64,000 nucleotides of DNA from Streptomyces cyaneochromogenes (GTDB lineage: Bacteria > Actinomycetota > Actinomycetes > Streptomycetales > Streptomycetaceae): assembly GCF_003963535.1 (NCBI RefSeq), contig NZ_CP034539.1, positions 992,001 to 1,056,000 of the forward strand. The letters are read 5' to 3'. A program made the position numbers and the translations under genes. The notes beneath the pieces are model-generated. The model did not search any database, was not told where the DNA came from, and saw only the letters and a list, made by a program, of their open reading frames with translations. This document shows positions 55,307-63,906 of the stretch, piece after piece (position 1 is the first letter of the stretch; every line of letters begins with the position of its first letter).

Positions 55307-55537
55307 GACGCACGTCCTCTCTCCCCCGCGACCATCCGCGTACTCGGTGGAAGGGCCGCAGTCCCCCTCAGTTCCCGGTGCACCCCAGCCCCGGTGAATC
55401 GCCGACGGAACATTGTTCCAGCGCGCGCCGAGCACCTCGCGCGAGCCGACGACGCCGGCGACGTGCCGGCCTGCCGCCGTGGTGGCGGTAGAGACCGGCG
55501 ATGTCTGAGGAACTCGTTCATGCACCCCGGTCGGGGC

Positions 55538-55636
55538 CTACCAGTAGTGCCGCCTGCCACCGACCGCGCGGCCCATGGAGCCGAGGAGGAACAGAACCGC
55601 GCCGATGACGAGCAGGATGATACCGGCGATGATCAT
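55538..55636 (-). CDS. Tiny membrane protein (DUF6131-like, 32 aa)
   Basis: A 32-residue peptide that is one transmembrane helix (IIAGIILLVIGAVLFLLGS) followed by MGRAVGGRRHYW. The pattern of hydrophobic helix plus GRAVGGRRH is that of the actinobacterial DUF6131 small proteins, but it is shorter than usual members. GGAGGCCACC sits directly upstream of the ATG at 55636, strong support for translation. Function is unknown. Confidence 0.75.
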   Translation of the reverse strand: MIIAGIILLVIGAVLFLLGSMGRAVGGRRHYW

Positions 55637-56008
55637 GGTGGCCTCCTGGGTCCTGACTGGGCCCTCTGCGGTTCTTCTGCCGGGCGTGCCATGACCGTCC
55701 ACTCCCGTCCGTGCGCAATTTCGCATCCGGCACGGATGCTCCTGCTGACTACGCTGGCACTCCCGCACGTCCGGCGCGCGCTGGGGACAGGAGGGCCCTG
55801 CATCCCACTGGCCTTCCCTTCCTCCGCACGCCACGCGGCGACGCGCCGGCCTTCCAACCCGCTATGGCGCCCATCCGAGCGCCGCGGCTGCCCGGCCCGC
55901 TTCGATAGCGTGAGCTGCAGGCAGCGGAAGATCGTCGAATGGGGCAGCAGCCGAGGCGGCCGACCGTGAGGCTTTCCCCTCCGCCGACCCGTTCGCCCTG
56001 ACCCCGTG
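55637..56008. other. Gap of ~370 bases, no gene seen
   Basis: It should hold the promoter of the tiny membrane-protein gene. No conserved coding, RNA or repeat structure was recognised on either strand. Confidence 0.4.
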
Positions 56009-56221
56009 TCAGGTCTTCCAGACCTCCGGCCCGCCCTCATGCCACTCGATCAGACCGGACTCCGCGACATCCAACTCGTCCCAGCCGGTCAGGCCGGCGT
56101 TCTGCAGGAACACGGTGAGTTCGTGGAGGCTGTGCGCGGTGCCGACCATCTCGTCCCCGACGCGCACCTTGCGACCTCCGCGTTCGGCCGGCGGGTACAC
56201 GATCACGCGGGGCTCGGACAT
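56009..56221 (-). CDS. Small conserved hypothetical protein (paralogue of 4791-5030)
   Basis: A 70-residue protein sharing with the 79-residue protein at 4791-5030 the order PRVIVYPP, GGRKV, GTAHSL, an acidic middle and LIEWHEGGPEVW. The C terminus is shorter. No known domain was recognised. Both copies lie next to short stress-type genes. The conserved Trp residues and IEW-GGP motif suggest a small folded domain. Confidence 0.7.
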   Translation of the reverse strand: MSEPRVIVYPPAERGGRKVRVGDEMVGTAHSLHELTVFLQNAGLTGWDELDVAESGLIEWHEGGPEVWKT

Positions 56222-56683
56222 GCCACCAGCCTCACCCCTGGCCCGCGACCCCGCATCCCAAGCGCACGATCAGGCCGACGTAGGAGGTAACCCGCACCAA
56301 TCGGGCGATCCTATTTGGTCGGCCTGACTAATGGCACCGTCCAACGCGCGGTGGTCCACTGCGCCTCGTCACCCCTCTTCGAAGAGCTCGATCACTAGTG
56401 GCCAACGCTGCGGATCGCTCAGTGGATGCCTCTCCGCGTCGAGGCGACTCAAGCCACGACCGTGGCGTCAAGGGTCGATGCCCCGTGACGCGCTCTGCGC
56501 GGATCTCTGTTCGGCAGGGCTCGCCGGGCGTACCAGCCATCCCGCCAGTAGCTGACGGAACGGGCGAACGCTCCACAACAGGTTCAGAGGACCGGACAAA
56601 TCGGGACTGGGCGCTCCGTGCCATGCCCCGAAGACGGGACCGGGCCGTAGCGGGCGGGAGCGGCGAGCGGCGAAGATCCCGCC
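56222..56683. other. Gap of ~460 bases, no gene recognised
   Basis: The plus and minus frames are open in places but show no family. TTGGTCGGCC near 56313 resembles half of the MarR-type operator at 26726-26745. The end of the gap contains the probable promoter of the TauE gene. Confidence 0.4.
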
Positions 56684-57499
56684 ATGGCCACCGACGACGA
56701 CCTCGTTCCCGTACGTTCGACGCAGTCGACGCCGCTGGTTCTCGGCGCGGGGGCGTGCATCGGCGTGCTGGGCGGGATGATCGGTTTGGGCGGCGCGGAG
56801 TTCCGCCTGCCCTTGTTGGTCGGCCTGTTCGGGTTCGCCGCGCTCTCGGCGGTCATCCTGAACAAGGCGATGAGCCTGGTCGTGGTCCTGGTCGCACTGC
56901 CCGCACGCCTGGCCGCGGTGCCGGCCTCCGCTGTGGCGGAGCACTGGACCGTGGCGGTCAATCTGCTGGCCGGGAGCCTGCTGGGCGCCTGGGCCGGAGC
57001 GACCTGGGCCGTACGGATGCGCGGCTCCACCCTGTACAAGGTGCTGGCGGCGCTGATGGTGCTCATGGCCGCCGCCCTGCTCGTCACACACACGACCACC
57101 CTGGAGACGCTGGCCCTGCCGCCGTGGGTGGAGGTGCCCTGCGGGGTGTTGGCCGGGTTCGGAATCGGGGTGGTCGCCGCGATCATGGGTGTGGCCGGCG
57201 GCGAGTTGCTGATCCCGACGATCGTGCTGCTCTTCGCGGTGGACATCAAGACCGCCGGAAGCCTGTCCCTGCTGGTGTCGCTGCCGACCATGCTGGTGGC
57301 TTTCGCCCGCTACAGCCGTGACGGCAGCTTCGCGGTGCTCGGAGCCAACGTCCGCTTCACTCTCACCATGGCCGCGGGGTCGATCGCGGGTGCGCTGCTG
57401 GGTGGTCTGCTGCTCGGCGTCTTCCCGGACCTGGTACTCATCCCCGCACTGGCCGTGATCCTGCTCGTCTCCGCAGCCAAGCTCGCCCGTCACGACTGA
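56684..57499 (+). CDS. TauE/SafE family sulfite/organosulfonate exporter
   Basis: A 271-residue integral membrane protein with about eight hydrophobic segments. The repeated family motif GMIGLGGAEFRLPLLV occurs in the first half and MGVAGGELLIPTIVLLF in the second, giving the internal duplication of the family. It probably exports sulfite or another anion. It is upstream of the CBS-domain gene on the same strand (193-base gap). Confidence 0.9.
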   Translation: MATDDDLVPVRSTQSTPLVLGAGACIGVLGGMIGLGGAEFRLPLLVGLFGFAALSAVILNKAMSLVVVLVALPARLAAVPASAVAEHWTVAVNLLAGSLLGAWAGATWAVRMRGSTLYKVLAALMVLMAAALLVTHTTTLETLALPPWVEVPCGVLAGFGIGVVAAIMGVAGGELLIPTIVLLFAVDIKTAGSLSLLVSLPTMLVAFARYSRDGSFAVLGANVRFTLTMAAGSIAGALLGGLLLGVFPDLVLIPALAVILLVSAAKLARHD

Positions 57500-57692
57500 G
57501 CCTTCGACGCCTCGGTCTTCGCAGGCCCAAGCCTGCCTGCGGCGCGCACCGAGCGGGCGCCTCTTGGCGTACCCGGAACGCGGGGCGCCAGCCATCAAGG
57601 CTTCCGGGACGGTGCCCGACGGTCGCCTGCGGGTACTCGGTGGCCGCACGGCGGTGAACGGCACCGCCCGGCTCTGACGGAGGGATGTTGCC

Positions 57693-58115
57693 ATGACTCA
57701 ACATGTCCGCGACGTCATGACGGCCGACCCGGTGACCGTCGAACCGCAGACCTCAGTGACGGCGGTGGCCCGGATCATGCGAGACGAGAACATCGGCGCC
57801 GTTCTGGTCACCGAGGGCGATCGGCTACGCGGGCTGGTCAGTGACCGTGACCTGGTGGTGCGCGCGGTGGCTGAAGGCGGCGATCCGGGCCAGACGACCG
57901 TGGCCAACGCATGCAGCGAGGACCTGGTCACCGTCGGCCCCGACGACGACCTGGCCCTCGCCGTGCACGTGATGCGTGAGCATTCCGTGCGGCGTGTCCC
58001 CGTCGTCGACGAAGGAGATCACGCGGTGGGCATCGTCGCCATCGGTGACCTGGCCATCGAGCGCGATCCCGACTCGGCTCTCGGCGACATCAGCGCCGCC
58101 GAGCCCAACCGCTGA
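57693..58115 (+). CDS. CBS domain protein
   Basis: A 140-residue protein made of two CBS domains. The first begins VRDVMTADPVTVEP and contains ENIGAVLVTEGDRLRGLVSDRD; the second has MREHSVRRVPVVDEGDHAVG. The pair forms an adenosyl-nucleotide binding module (Bateman domain) without an attached catalytic domain. Such proteins are common in hypoxia/stress regulons of actinobacteria. GGAGGGATG lies upstream of the ATG at 57693. Confidence 0.93.
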   Translation: MTQHVRDVMTADPVTVEPQTSVTAVARIMRDENIGAVLVTEGDRLRGLVSDRDLVVRAVAEGGDPGQTTVANACSEDLVTVGPDDDLALAVHVMREHSVRRVPVVDEGDHAVGIVAIGDLAIERDPDSALGDISAAEPNR

Positions 58116-58320
58116 ACGGCCAACGCCCCCGTGACGAAGCGCCAGGTCGCCGTGGGCAGCGATTCTTCAGTCGCCACGTCGGTCTCCGCCAAATACCGGG
58201 TCCGCTCCGCCCTGCAGAGCGGACCCCCGCTGACACACGTACGAAGCGTGGGCGGCGACCCCCGCGACGACGAGCGCACACAGGGTCCAACGCAACGTCC
58301 CAGGCCAGAGGGGCCGCAGC

Positions 58321-59709
58321 TCAGCCCCAGGCCGTCACCGGCACGAACGAACTGTCCTGGCGGAACAAGTCCGTCCCGTTCGACCGTTCCACTCGCAGCT
58401 CGTAGTTGTAGTGCCGCAGGTAGTACCCGGGGTAGTTGTACGACTCGAAGCGGATCGAGCCGCTCGCCGTTCCGGTGCGGGCGACGAACGTGGCGTCCTT
58501 GGCGAAGGTCGAGGTCCCGTCGTTGGTGTCGAAGCGGGCCCGGAAGTCCCAGTGGCGCAGATAGCGGCCGGAGGCGTCGCGGAAGGAGTAGCCGTTCGCG
58601 TCCGCGAGGCCGGCCACGACCGTGAACGTCGCGGCCTGCTTCTCGGCGGTCGTGCTGGAGCCGGTCACCACCGGGAGGTTGAGCAGGGAGGACTGCGCCT
58701 GCCAGTAGCGGGTGGAGTAGTTGGCCGACTGGAAGGAACGGGTGACGTTCTTCGCGAGGGTCGGGCCGCCGGAGACCGTCTCCTTGATGACCGTGAAGTG
58801 ACGGGCCGTGCCCGAGACGGCGGGCAGGGCGGCCGGGGCGGACCAGGTGGCGAAGGTGTCGTAGCTGTCGCTGTAGTAGTAGGTGCCGTCGCCGTAGCCG
58901 TCGAAGAAGAGCCGCCAGCCGCCGTTGTCGAGCTGGACGAGCGCGGGGCCCTCGCGGTAGCTGCCCCAGCCCGCCCAGTTGCCGGTGCGGGAGATCGTGT
59001 AGGGGCCGGTGAGGTTCGACGCGGTCGCGTACTCGATGTACTTCGTCGTCTCGTTCTTCGTGAAGGCGTGGTAGGTGGAGCCGATCTTCACGATGAAGGT
59101 GTCGATGTGGTTCGTGCCGATGCCGGACAGCGCGACCGGTGAACTCCAGGCCGTCAGCGCGGAGTTCGTGGCCTTGAGCAGGTACGGGGTGAAGATCCAC
59201 TCGTCGTTGGTGGTCGAGCAGGACACGATGACGTTCACGCTGCCGTCGCTGTCCACGAACCATTCCGGCGCCCAGGCTCGGGAGAGGTTGGTGATCGGGA
59301 CCGTGTAGTCGTACAGGAACGTCCAGTTGACCCGGTCGGAGCTGCGGGCGAAGCCGATGGTGGTGCTGGTGTCCTGCCAGGTGTGGGTCGTGTAGGTGAT
59401 GTAGTAGTAGCCGTTGGTGTGCTTGAAGATGCTGGCGTCGCGGATGCGGTTGCTCGGCGGCGTGTAGGCGGAGGCCTTGGCCAGGCGGAAGTCGGTGGCG
59501 TCGTCCGACTGATAGACGTTCACGGTCCCGTCGTTGCTGTTCAGGAACGGCACGATGGTGTAGCGGGTGGCAGAGCCGCTCGGCGGTGCGGCCGCCAGTG
59601 CCGTGCCGAGCAGGCCGGGGGCCTCGCCCAGGATCAGTGCCGAGGCGGGCACGGCGGCCATCGCGCGCAGCAGGGCGCGGCGGGACGGGGTGTGGGGACG
59701 TCTGGTCAC
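58321..59709 (-). CDS. Secreted GH43-type arabinofuranosidase with AbfB module
   Basis: A 462-residue secreted enzyme. The N terminus has a Tat-type signal (SRRALLRAMAAVPA). The five-bladed propeller has DASIFKHTNGYYYITYTTHTW, a NHIDTFIV acid and REGPALVQLDNGGWRLFFD (GH43 glutamate region). The last ~140 residues form a CBM42/AbfB arabinose-binding domain (SFQSANYSTRYW, ASGRYLRHWDFRARFD, YPGYYLRHYNYELRVE). It attacks arabinose side chains of hemicellulose. Two operator-like repeats lie upstream. Confidence 0.9.
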   Translation of the reverse strand: MTRRPHTPSRRALLRAMAAVPASALILGEAPGLLGTALAAAPPSGSATRYTIVPFLNSNDGTVNVYQSDDATDFRLAKASAYTPPSNRIRDASIFKHTNGYYYITYTTHTWQDTSTTIGFARSSDRVNWTFLYDYTVPITNLSRAWAPEWFVDSDGSVNVIVSCSTTNDEWIFTPYLLKATNSALTAWSSPVALSGIGTNHIDTFIVKIGSTYHAFTKNETTKYIEYATASNLTGPYTISRTGNWAGWGSYREGPALVQLDNGGWRLFFDGYGDGTYYYSDSYDTFATWSAPAALPAVSGTARHFTVIKETVSGGPTLAKNVTRSFQSANYSTRYWQAQSSLLNLPVVTGSSTTAEKQAATFTVVAGLADANGYSFRDASGRYLRHWDFRARFDTNDGTSTFAKDATFVARTGTASGSIRFESYNYPGYYLRHYNYELRVERSNGTDLFRQDSSFVPVTAWG

Positions 59710-59747
59710 GTGCGGCTCTCCCTACGGTTCAAGGGACTTTCAAACAA

Positions 59748-59782
59748 GTTCGGAATATCGAACGCGGTTCGGAAATTCGATC
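59748..59782. promoter_or_regulatory. Tandem operator-like sites upstream of the arabinofuranosidase
   Basis: GTTCGGAATATCGAAC (59748-59763) has perfect GTTCG/CGAAC arms; GTTCGGAAATTCGATC (59767-59782) repeats it with 19-base spacing. They lie 39-73 bases before the GH43 start, fitting a repressor that senses arabinose. The regulator gene is not in the window. Confidence 0.6.
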
Positions 59783-59905
59783 AGAAGGTAGGGGTGGGAC
59801 CCAGACACGTCAATGGTTTACGCATGAGGAAGCGAGACCTGAGAGAAACCTGTGGTGAACCACGGGCCGCGCCCGGCGAAACCGTTCCACCACGGCTCCA
59901 AGAAG

Positions 59906-59922
59906 GTTACCGTTCGGTAGAC
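59906..59922 (+). promoter_or_regulatory. Palindrome-like site before the amidase gene
   Basis: TACCGTTCGGTA has perfect TACCG/CGGTA arms and lies ~40 bases before the amidase start at 59959. It resembles the half-sites of TetR-type operators. No regulator gene is adjacent. Confidence 0.4.
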
Positions 59923-59958
59923 ATCATGGTGACAGCGTCGTCCCCGGAGGTGCCCCGT

Positions 59959-61383
59959 ATGACGTCCGACCGTGCCGTAGGCCTTGCCGAGTCCGCCCGT
60001 GCGCTGGCCGACGGGGAGGTGACCTCGCGGGCGCTGGTCGCCCAGGCGCTGGCGCGGATCGAGGCGACCCAGGGGTCTCTCAACGCCTTCCGGGTGGTCC
60101 GGACGGAGGCCGCCCTCGCCGAGGCCGAGGCCGCGGACAAGGAACTCGCCGCAGGCGTGCGCCGGCCGCTGCTGGGCGTGCCGGTCGCGGTCAAGGACGA
60201 CATGAACGTGGCGGGCGAGCCGACGGCGTTCGGGTGCGGCGGCGAGTTCCCGCCGGTCGCCGAGGACGGCGAGGCGGTACGGCGACTGCGCGCGGCCGGA
60301 GCGGTGATCGTCGGCAAGACCAACACCTGCGAGCTGGGGCAGTGGCCGTTCACCGAGGGGCCCGCCTTCGGCGCGACCCGCAATCCGTGGCACCCGGAGC
60401 ACACCCCCGGTGGCTCGTCCGGCGGTTCGGCGGCCGCCGTCGCCTCCGGACTCGTCCCGGCCGCGCTCGGCTCGGACGGCGCCGGCTCGGTGCGGATCCC
60501 CGCGTCCTGGACCCACCTCATCGGCATCAAGCCGCAGCGCGGCCGCATCTCGACCTGGCCGCGCGGCGAGTCGTTCCAGGGCATCACCGTCAACGGCACC
60601 CTCGCCCGCACGGTGACCGACGCCGCCCTCCTGTTGGACGCGGCCGCCGGCAACCACGACCTCGACCCGCACCGGCCGCCCTCGATCGACGCCTCGCAGG
60701 CGGTCGGCCGCGACCCCGGGCGGCTGCGCATCGCGCTCTCCCTCAAGCCGCCGTTCACCGCCCTGCCCGCACGCCTGCAACCGGAGGTGCGGGCCCGGGT
60801 CGTCCAACTCGCCGAGAAACTGAGCGCGTTGGGGCATGTCGTAGAGGAGGCCGATCCGCCGTACGGCCAGATCGGGCTCACCTTCATCCCGCGCGCGACG
60901 GCCGGTATCGCCGAGTGGGCGAGCGAGGTGCCCTTTCCGGCACTGCTCGACCCGCGCACCCGCAGCGCCGCCCGGCTTGGCCGGCTCCTCGGCGGGGCCC
61001 CGCTGCGCGTGGCGCGGCGCGCGGAGGCGGCCCTGCACCGTCGTATCGGCGCGTTCTACGAGTCGTACGACGTCGTCCTCGCCCCCACAACGGCCGCTCC
61101 CCCGCCCCGAGTCGGCGCGATGCTCGAACTCGGCGGGTTCGCCACCGACCGCGCGATGATCGCCGCGTGCCCTTACGCCTGGCCCTGGAACGTGCTGGGC
61201 TGGCCCGGCGTCAACGTCCCCGCCGGTTTCGTGGCCGGTCTGCCCGTGGGGGCCCAGTTGCTCGGACCGGCGAACAGCGAGCCCCTGCTGATCTCGCTTG
61301 CCGCCCAGCTGGAGGCCGAGCTGCGCTGGCACGAACTGTGGCCGCCGCAGCAGGACGAGACGGCACCCACCGCGGTCGTCTAA
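59959..61383 (+). CDS. Amidase family protein
   Basis: A 474-residue amidase-signature enzyme. The catalytic Lys is in GVPVAVKDDMNVAG, the cis-Ser pair is in HTPGGSSGGSAAAVASG and the nucleophile Ser in GSDGAGSVRIPAS. The C terminus with PWNVLGWPGVNVPAGFV is typical. The ATG at 59959 was chosen because GGAGGTG lies seven bases upstream; an earlier ATG at 59926 has no such site. The substrate is unknown. Confidence 0.92.
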   Translation: MTSDRAVGLAESARALADGEVTSRALVAQALARIEATQGSLNAFRVVRTEAALAEAEAADKELAAGVRRPLLGVPVAVKDDMNVAGEPTAFGCGGEFPPVAEDGEAVRRLRAAGAVIVGKTNTCELGQWPFTEGPAFGATRNPWHPEHTPGGSSGGSAAAVASGLVPAALGSDGAGSVRIPASWTHLIGIKPQRGRISTWPRGESFQGITVNGTLARTVTDAALLLDAAAGNHDLDPHRPPSIDASQAVGRDPGRLRIALSLKPPFTALPARLQPEVRARVVQLAEKLSALGHVVEEADPPYGQIGLTFIPRATAGIAEWASEVPFPALLDPRTRSAARLGRLLGGAPLRVARRAEAALHRRIGAFYESYDVVLAPTTAAPPPRVGAMLELGGFATDRAMIAACPYAWPWNVLGWPGVNVPAGFVAGLPVGAQLLGPANSEPLLISLAAQLEAELRWHELWPPQQDETAPTAVV

Positions 61384-61502
61384 GGCGGCACCGGACTCTC
61401 TGGGGGGCAGCACCGGACTCTCTGGGTGGCGGCACCGGGTTCCTAGGGCGGCACCGTCTTTCCTGGGGCGGCACCGGAGTTCCTGGGGGCGGTGCCGGCG
61501 TC
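61384..61502. repeat. Imperfect tandem repeat, ~5-6 copies of a ~21-base unit
   Basis: Units such as GGCGGCACCGGACTCTCTGG repeat at 61384, 61406, 61428, then diverge at about 61448, 61468 and 61489, each starting GGCGGCACCG and ending in CCTGGG or CTCTGGGG. The block fills the gap between the amidase and the NfeD-like gene. Confidence 0.8.
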
Positions 61503-61549
61503 CGTCGGCTTCCCCGCCAACTCCCCCGCCCAGGCCCTACGCTGTGACC

Positions 61550-61768
61550 ATGGGCGATGCGTCGATGGTCGGGCTCATGGGGCGGGTCACGGGGACGATC
61601 GGGCCGGGACTGGTCGGCGAGGTGATCGTCCGGGTGCGCGGCGGCGCCGAGCACTTCCTCGCCTATCCGGCCACCGGCTCGGACCGCATCGAGCGGGGCA
61701 CGGTGGTGATGGTGGTGGAGTACCAGCCGCCGAGGACCGTCTACGTCCAGGCCGCGTACGACAGTTGA
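61550..61768 (+). CDS. Small NfeD-like/OB-fold protein upstream of flotillin
   Basis: A 72-residue protein with a single beta-rich domain: VGLMGRVTGTIGPGLVGEVIVRV, then an AEHFLAYPATG strand and VVMVVEYQPPRTVYV. The G-rich first strand resembles the C-terminal OB fold of NfeD proteins, which pair with flotillins. TACGCT at 61539-61544 and no Shine-Dalgarno suggest leaderless translation from the ATG at 61550. The flotillin gene starts 134 bases downstream. Confidence 0.7.
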   Translation: MGDASMVGLMGRVTGTIGPGLVGEVIVRVRGGAEHFLAYPATGSDRIERGTVVMVVEYQPPRTVYVQAAYDS

Positions 61769-61902
61769 GCCTGCTCGGGCGCAGGTGAGAGCCGTCCGCG
61801 TCAAGGTTTCGGCAAGGATCCGCCGGCGTCTGTACCGGGGCGTCGCACGGGCGCACACTCCGTTGCGTTCGGTGCCGAAAGGGCACCAGGCAAAGGGGGC
61901 GT

Positions 61903-63372
61903 ATGCCGATGGTCGTCGGCGTCGTGGCGGGGGCGGCGGTAGTGGCCGTTCTCGTGCTGATCGGTGTGTTCAAGATGATGTGGCGGGTCGCCGAGCCGAA
62001 CGAGGCTCTCATCATCTCCGGTTCCAAGCACCGCACGGAGGGCCTCGAGGAGGGCATGGGCTTCCGTATCGTCACCGGGCGCGGCACGCTGGTGCTGCCC
62101 GGTGTGCAGGCGGTGCGCAAGCTGTCGCTCGACCTGAACGAGACCGAGTTGCAGGTGGACTGCGTGACCCATCAGGGCATTCCGCTGAAGGTGCGGGGCG
62201 TGGTCATCTTCAAGGTGGGCGACGACTTCGTGTCGATCGCGAATGCCGCCCGCCGTTTCCTGGACCAGCAGAAGCTGATGTCGGAGCGGGTGCACAACGT
62301 CTTCGCCGGTCATCTGCGGTCCATCGTCGGCGGATTGACGGTCGAGGACATGATCCGCGACCGGGAGAAGCTCACCGGGCAGACCCGGGCGGCGTGCGGT
62401 ACGGAGATGGAGAAGCTGGGACTCATCGTCGACTCCTTGCAGATCCACGAGATCGAGGACCCGACCGGATACATCCAGAACCTGGCGATGCCGCACGCGG
62501 CGGCCGTCCAGCGGGACGCGCGTATCGCGCAGGCGGAGGCGAACCGGCTGGCCACGGAGGCGGAGCAGCAGTCGTTCGCACGGATGGCCGAGGCGACCCG
62601 GGACAGCGAGATCCTGCAGGCCGGCTACCAGGCCGAGCGCGACAAGGCGGGCGCCAGGGCCCGGCAGGCCGGTCCGCTGGCCGACGCGGCCGCCCGGCAG
62701 GAGGTCGTCGTCCAGGAGACCCGGGTCGCCGAGCTGGAAGCACACCGGCGCGAGCAGCAACTCCAGGCGGACGTCCGCAAACCGGCGGACGCGCAGGCCT
62801 ACGAGAAGCGCACGCTGGCCGAGGCCGAGCGCGACGCCCGGATCTCGGCGGCGCAGGCCAAGGCGAAGGAGACGGAGTTGTCGGCCGCCGCCGAGGCGAC
62901 CCGGGTCAAGACGGCCGCGGGTGCCGAGGCCGAGGCGACGAAGACTCGCGGTGCCGCGACAGCCGCGGCGACCCGGGCCACCGGTGAGGCGGAGGCCGCC
63001 GCCGCGCAGGCCAAGGGTCTCGCACAGGCCGAGGCGACGAAGGCGAAGGGCCTCGCGGAGGCCGAGGCGATCAAGGCCCGCGCCGCCGCCCTGGCCGACA
63101 ACCAGGAGGCCGTGGTCGCCCAGCAACTGGCCGAGAACTGGCCGGAGATCGTCCGGGCCGGAGCCTCCGCCTTCGGAAACGTCGACAACATGGTGCTGCT
63201 CAACGGCGCCGACGGCATGGCGGACATGTTCGCCAAGGCGCTCACCATGGGCGGTACGGGTCTGGGACTGGCCCGGCAGTTGCTGGCGTCGATGAACCAG
63301 AACGGGCAGGCACCGAAGGAGACCTCGCCGCTGGGCGGGCTCGCTCAGAAGGTGCCGATGGGCGAGAAGTGA
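61903..63372 (+). CDS. Flotillin/SPFH family protein
   Basis: A 489-residue membrane-associated scaffold protein. Residues ~2-25 are one hydrophobic helix (VVAGAAVVAVLVLIGVFKMM), followed by the SPFH domain with NEALIISGSKH and a long coiled-coil. The C-terminal half is a run of Ala/Glu-rich repeats with AEATKAKGLAEAEAIKARA, typical of flotillins. It likely organises membrane microdomains together with the NfeD-like protein upstream. Confidence 0.93.
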   Translation: MPMVVGVVAGAAVVAVLVLIGVFKMMWRVAEPNEALIISGSKHRTEGLEEGMGFRIVTGRGTLVLPGVQAVRKLSLDLNETELQVDCVTHQGIPLKVRGVVIFKVGDDFVSIANAARRFLDQQKLMSERVHNVFAGHLRSIVGGLTVEDMIRDREKLTGQTRAACGTEMEKLGLIVDSLQIHEIEDPTGYIQNLAMPHAAAVQRDARIAQAEANRLATEAEQQSFARMAEATRDSEILQAGYQAERDKAGARARQAGPLADAAARQEVVVQETRVAELEAHRREQQLQADVRKPADAQAYEKRTLAEAERDARISAAQAKAKETELSAAAEATRVKTAAGAEAEATKTRGAATAAATRATGEAEAAAAQAKGLAQAEATKAKGLAEAEAIKARAAALADNQEAVVAQQLAENWPEIVRAGASAFGNVDNMVLLNGADGMADMFAKALTMGGTGLGLARQLLASMNQNGQAPKETSPLGGLAQKVPMGEK

Positions 63373-63433
63373 CCCTTCACGCGTAACCAGCAACCCTTCA
63401 CGCGTAACCAGGGACCTTCACGCACAACTCACG
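63373..63433. repeat. Three direct repeats, 21-base period, before the PemK-like gene
   Basis: CCCTTCACGCGTAACCAG occurs perfectly at 63373-63390 and 63394-63411; a third, degenerate copy ACCTTCACGCACAACTC starts at 63414. The repeat starts right at the flotillin stop and ends ~20 bases before the next gene. Two helical turns of spacing fit protein binding. Confidence 0.85.
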
Positions 63434-63456
63434 GGGGCAGCCCCTAAGGTGCCCCC

Positions 63457-63903
63457 GTGAGCACGTACACCGACGAGAACGCCCCCGGCCGCCACGGCCG
63501 CACCGCCACCACCGAAGCCGACCCCCGCGCGGTCGGCAAGGTGCGCACCGAGTACTCCCCCGCCCACGACGGCGACCCGGACCCCGGGGAGATCGTCTGG
63601 ACCTGGGTGCCCTTCGAGGAGAACGACGGGCGGGGCAAGGACCGCCCCGTGCTCGTGGTGGCCCGGGAGGCCGCCGGGACCTTCCTGGCCGTGCAGCTCT
63701 CCAGCAAGCGGCATGACGGGGATCGTGAATGGGTCGGGATCGGCAGCGGGCCGTGGGACCGGACGGGCCGCGACTCCTGGGTCGACGTGGACCGCATCCT
63801 CCGCCTGCACGAGCAGGGCATGCGCCGGGAGGCCTGCGCCCTGGACCGCGGGCGGTTCAACCTGGTCAGGCACCGGCTGCACGAGCGCTACGGCTGGACC
63901 TGA
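63457..63903 (+). CDS. PemK/MazF-like type II toxin family protein
   Basis: A 148-residue protein with an N-terminal disordered 40 residues and a PemK-like domain: GEIVWTWVPFEENDGRGKDRPVLVVARE, FLAVQLSSKRHDGD and DSWVDVDRILRLHEQGM. The RPVL and S-rich strands are those of MazF-type ribonucleases. No antitoxin gene is adjacent, so it may be a solitary relative. TAAGGT lies about ten bases before the GTG at 63457, suggesting a leaderless transcript. Confidence 0.85.
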   Translation: MSTYTDENAPGRHGRTATTEADPRAVGKVRTEYSPAHDGDPDPGEIVWTWVPFEENDGRGKDRPVLVVAREAAGTFLAVQLSSKRHDGDREWVGIGSGPWDRTGRDSWVDVDRILRLHEQGMRREACALDRGRFNLVRHRLHERYGWT

Positions 63904-63906
63904 TCT

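Noticed and set aside
56331..56683. Plus and minus open frames before the TauE gene
   Set aside because: No conserved motif, and Ser/Arg-rich translation typical of non-coding GC-rich DNA.
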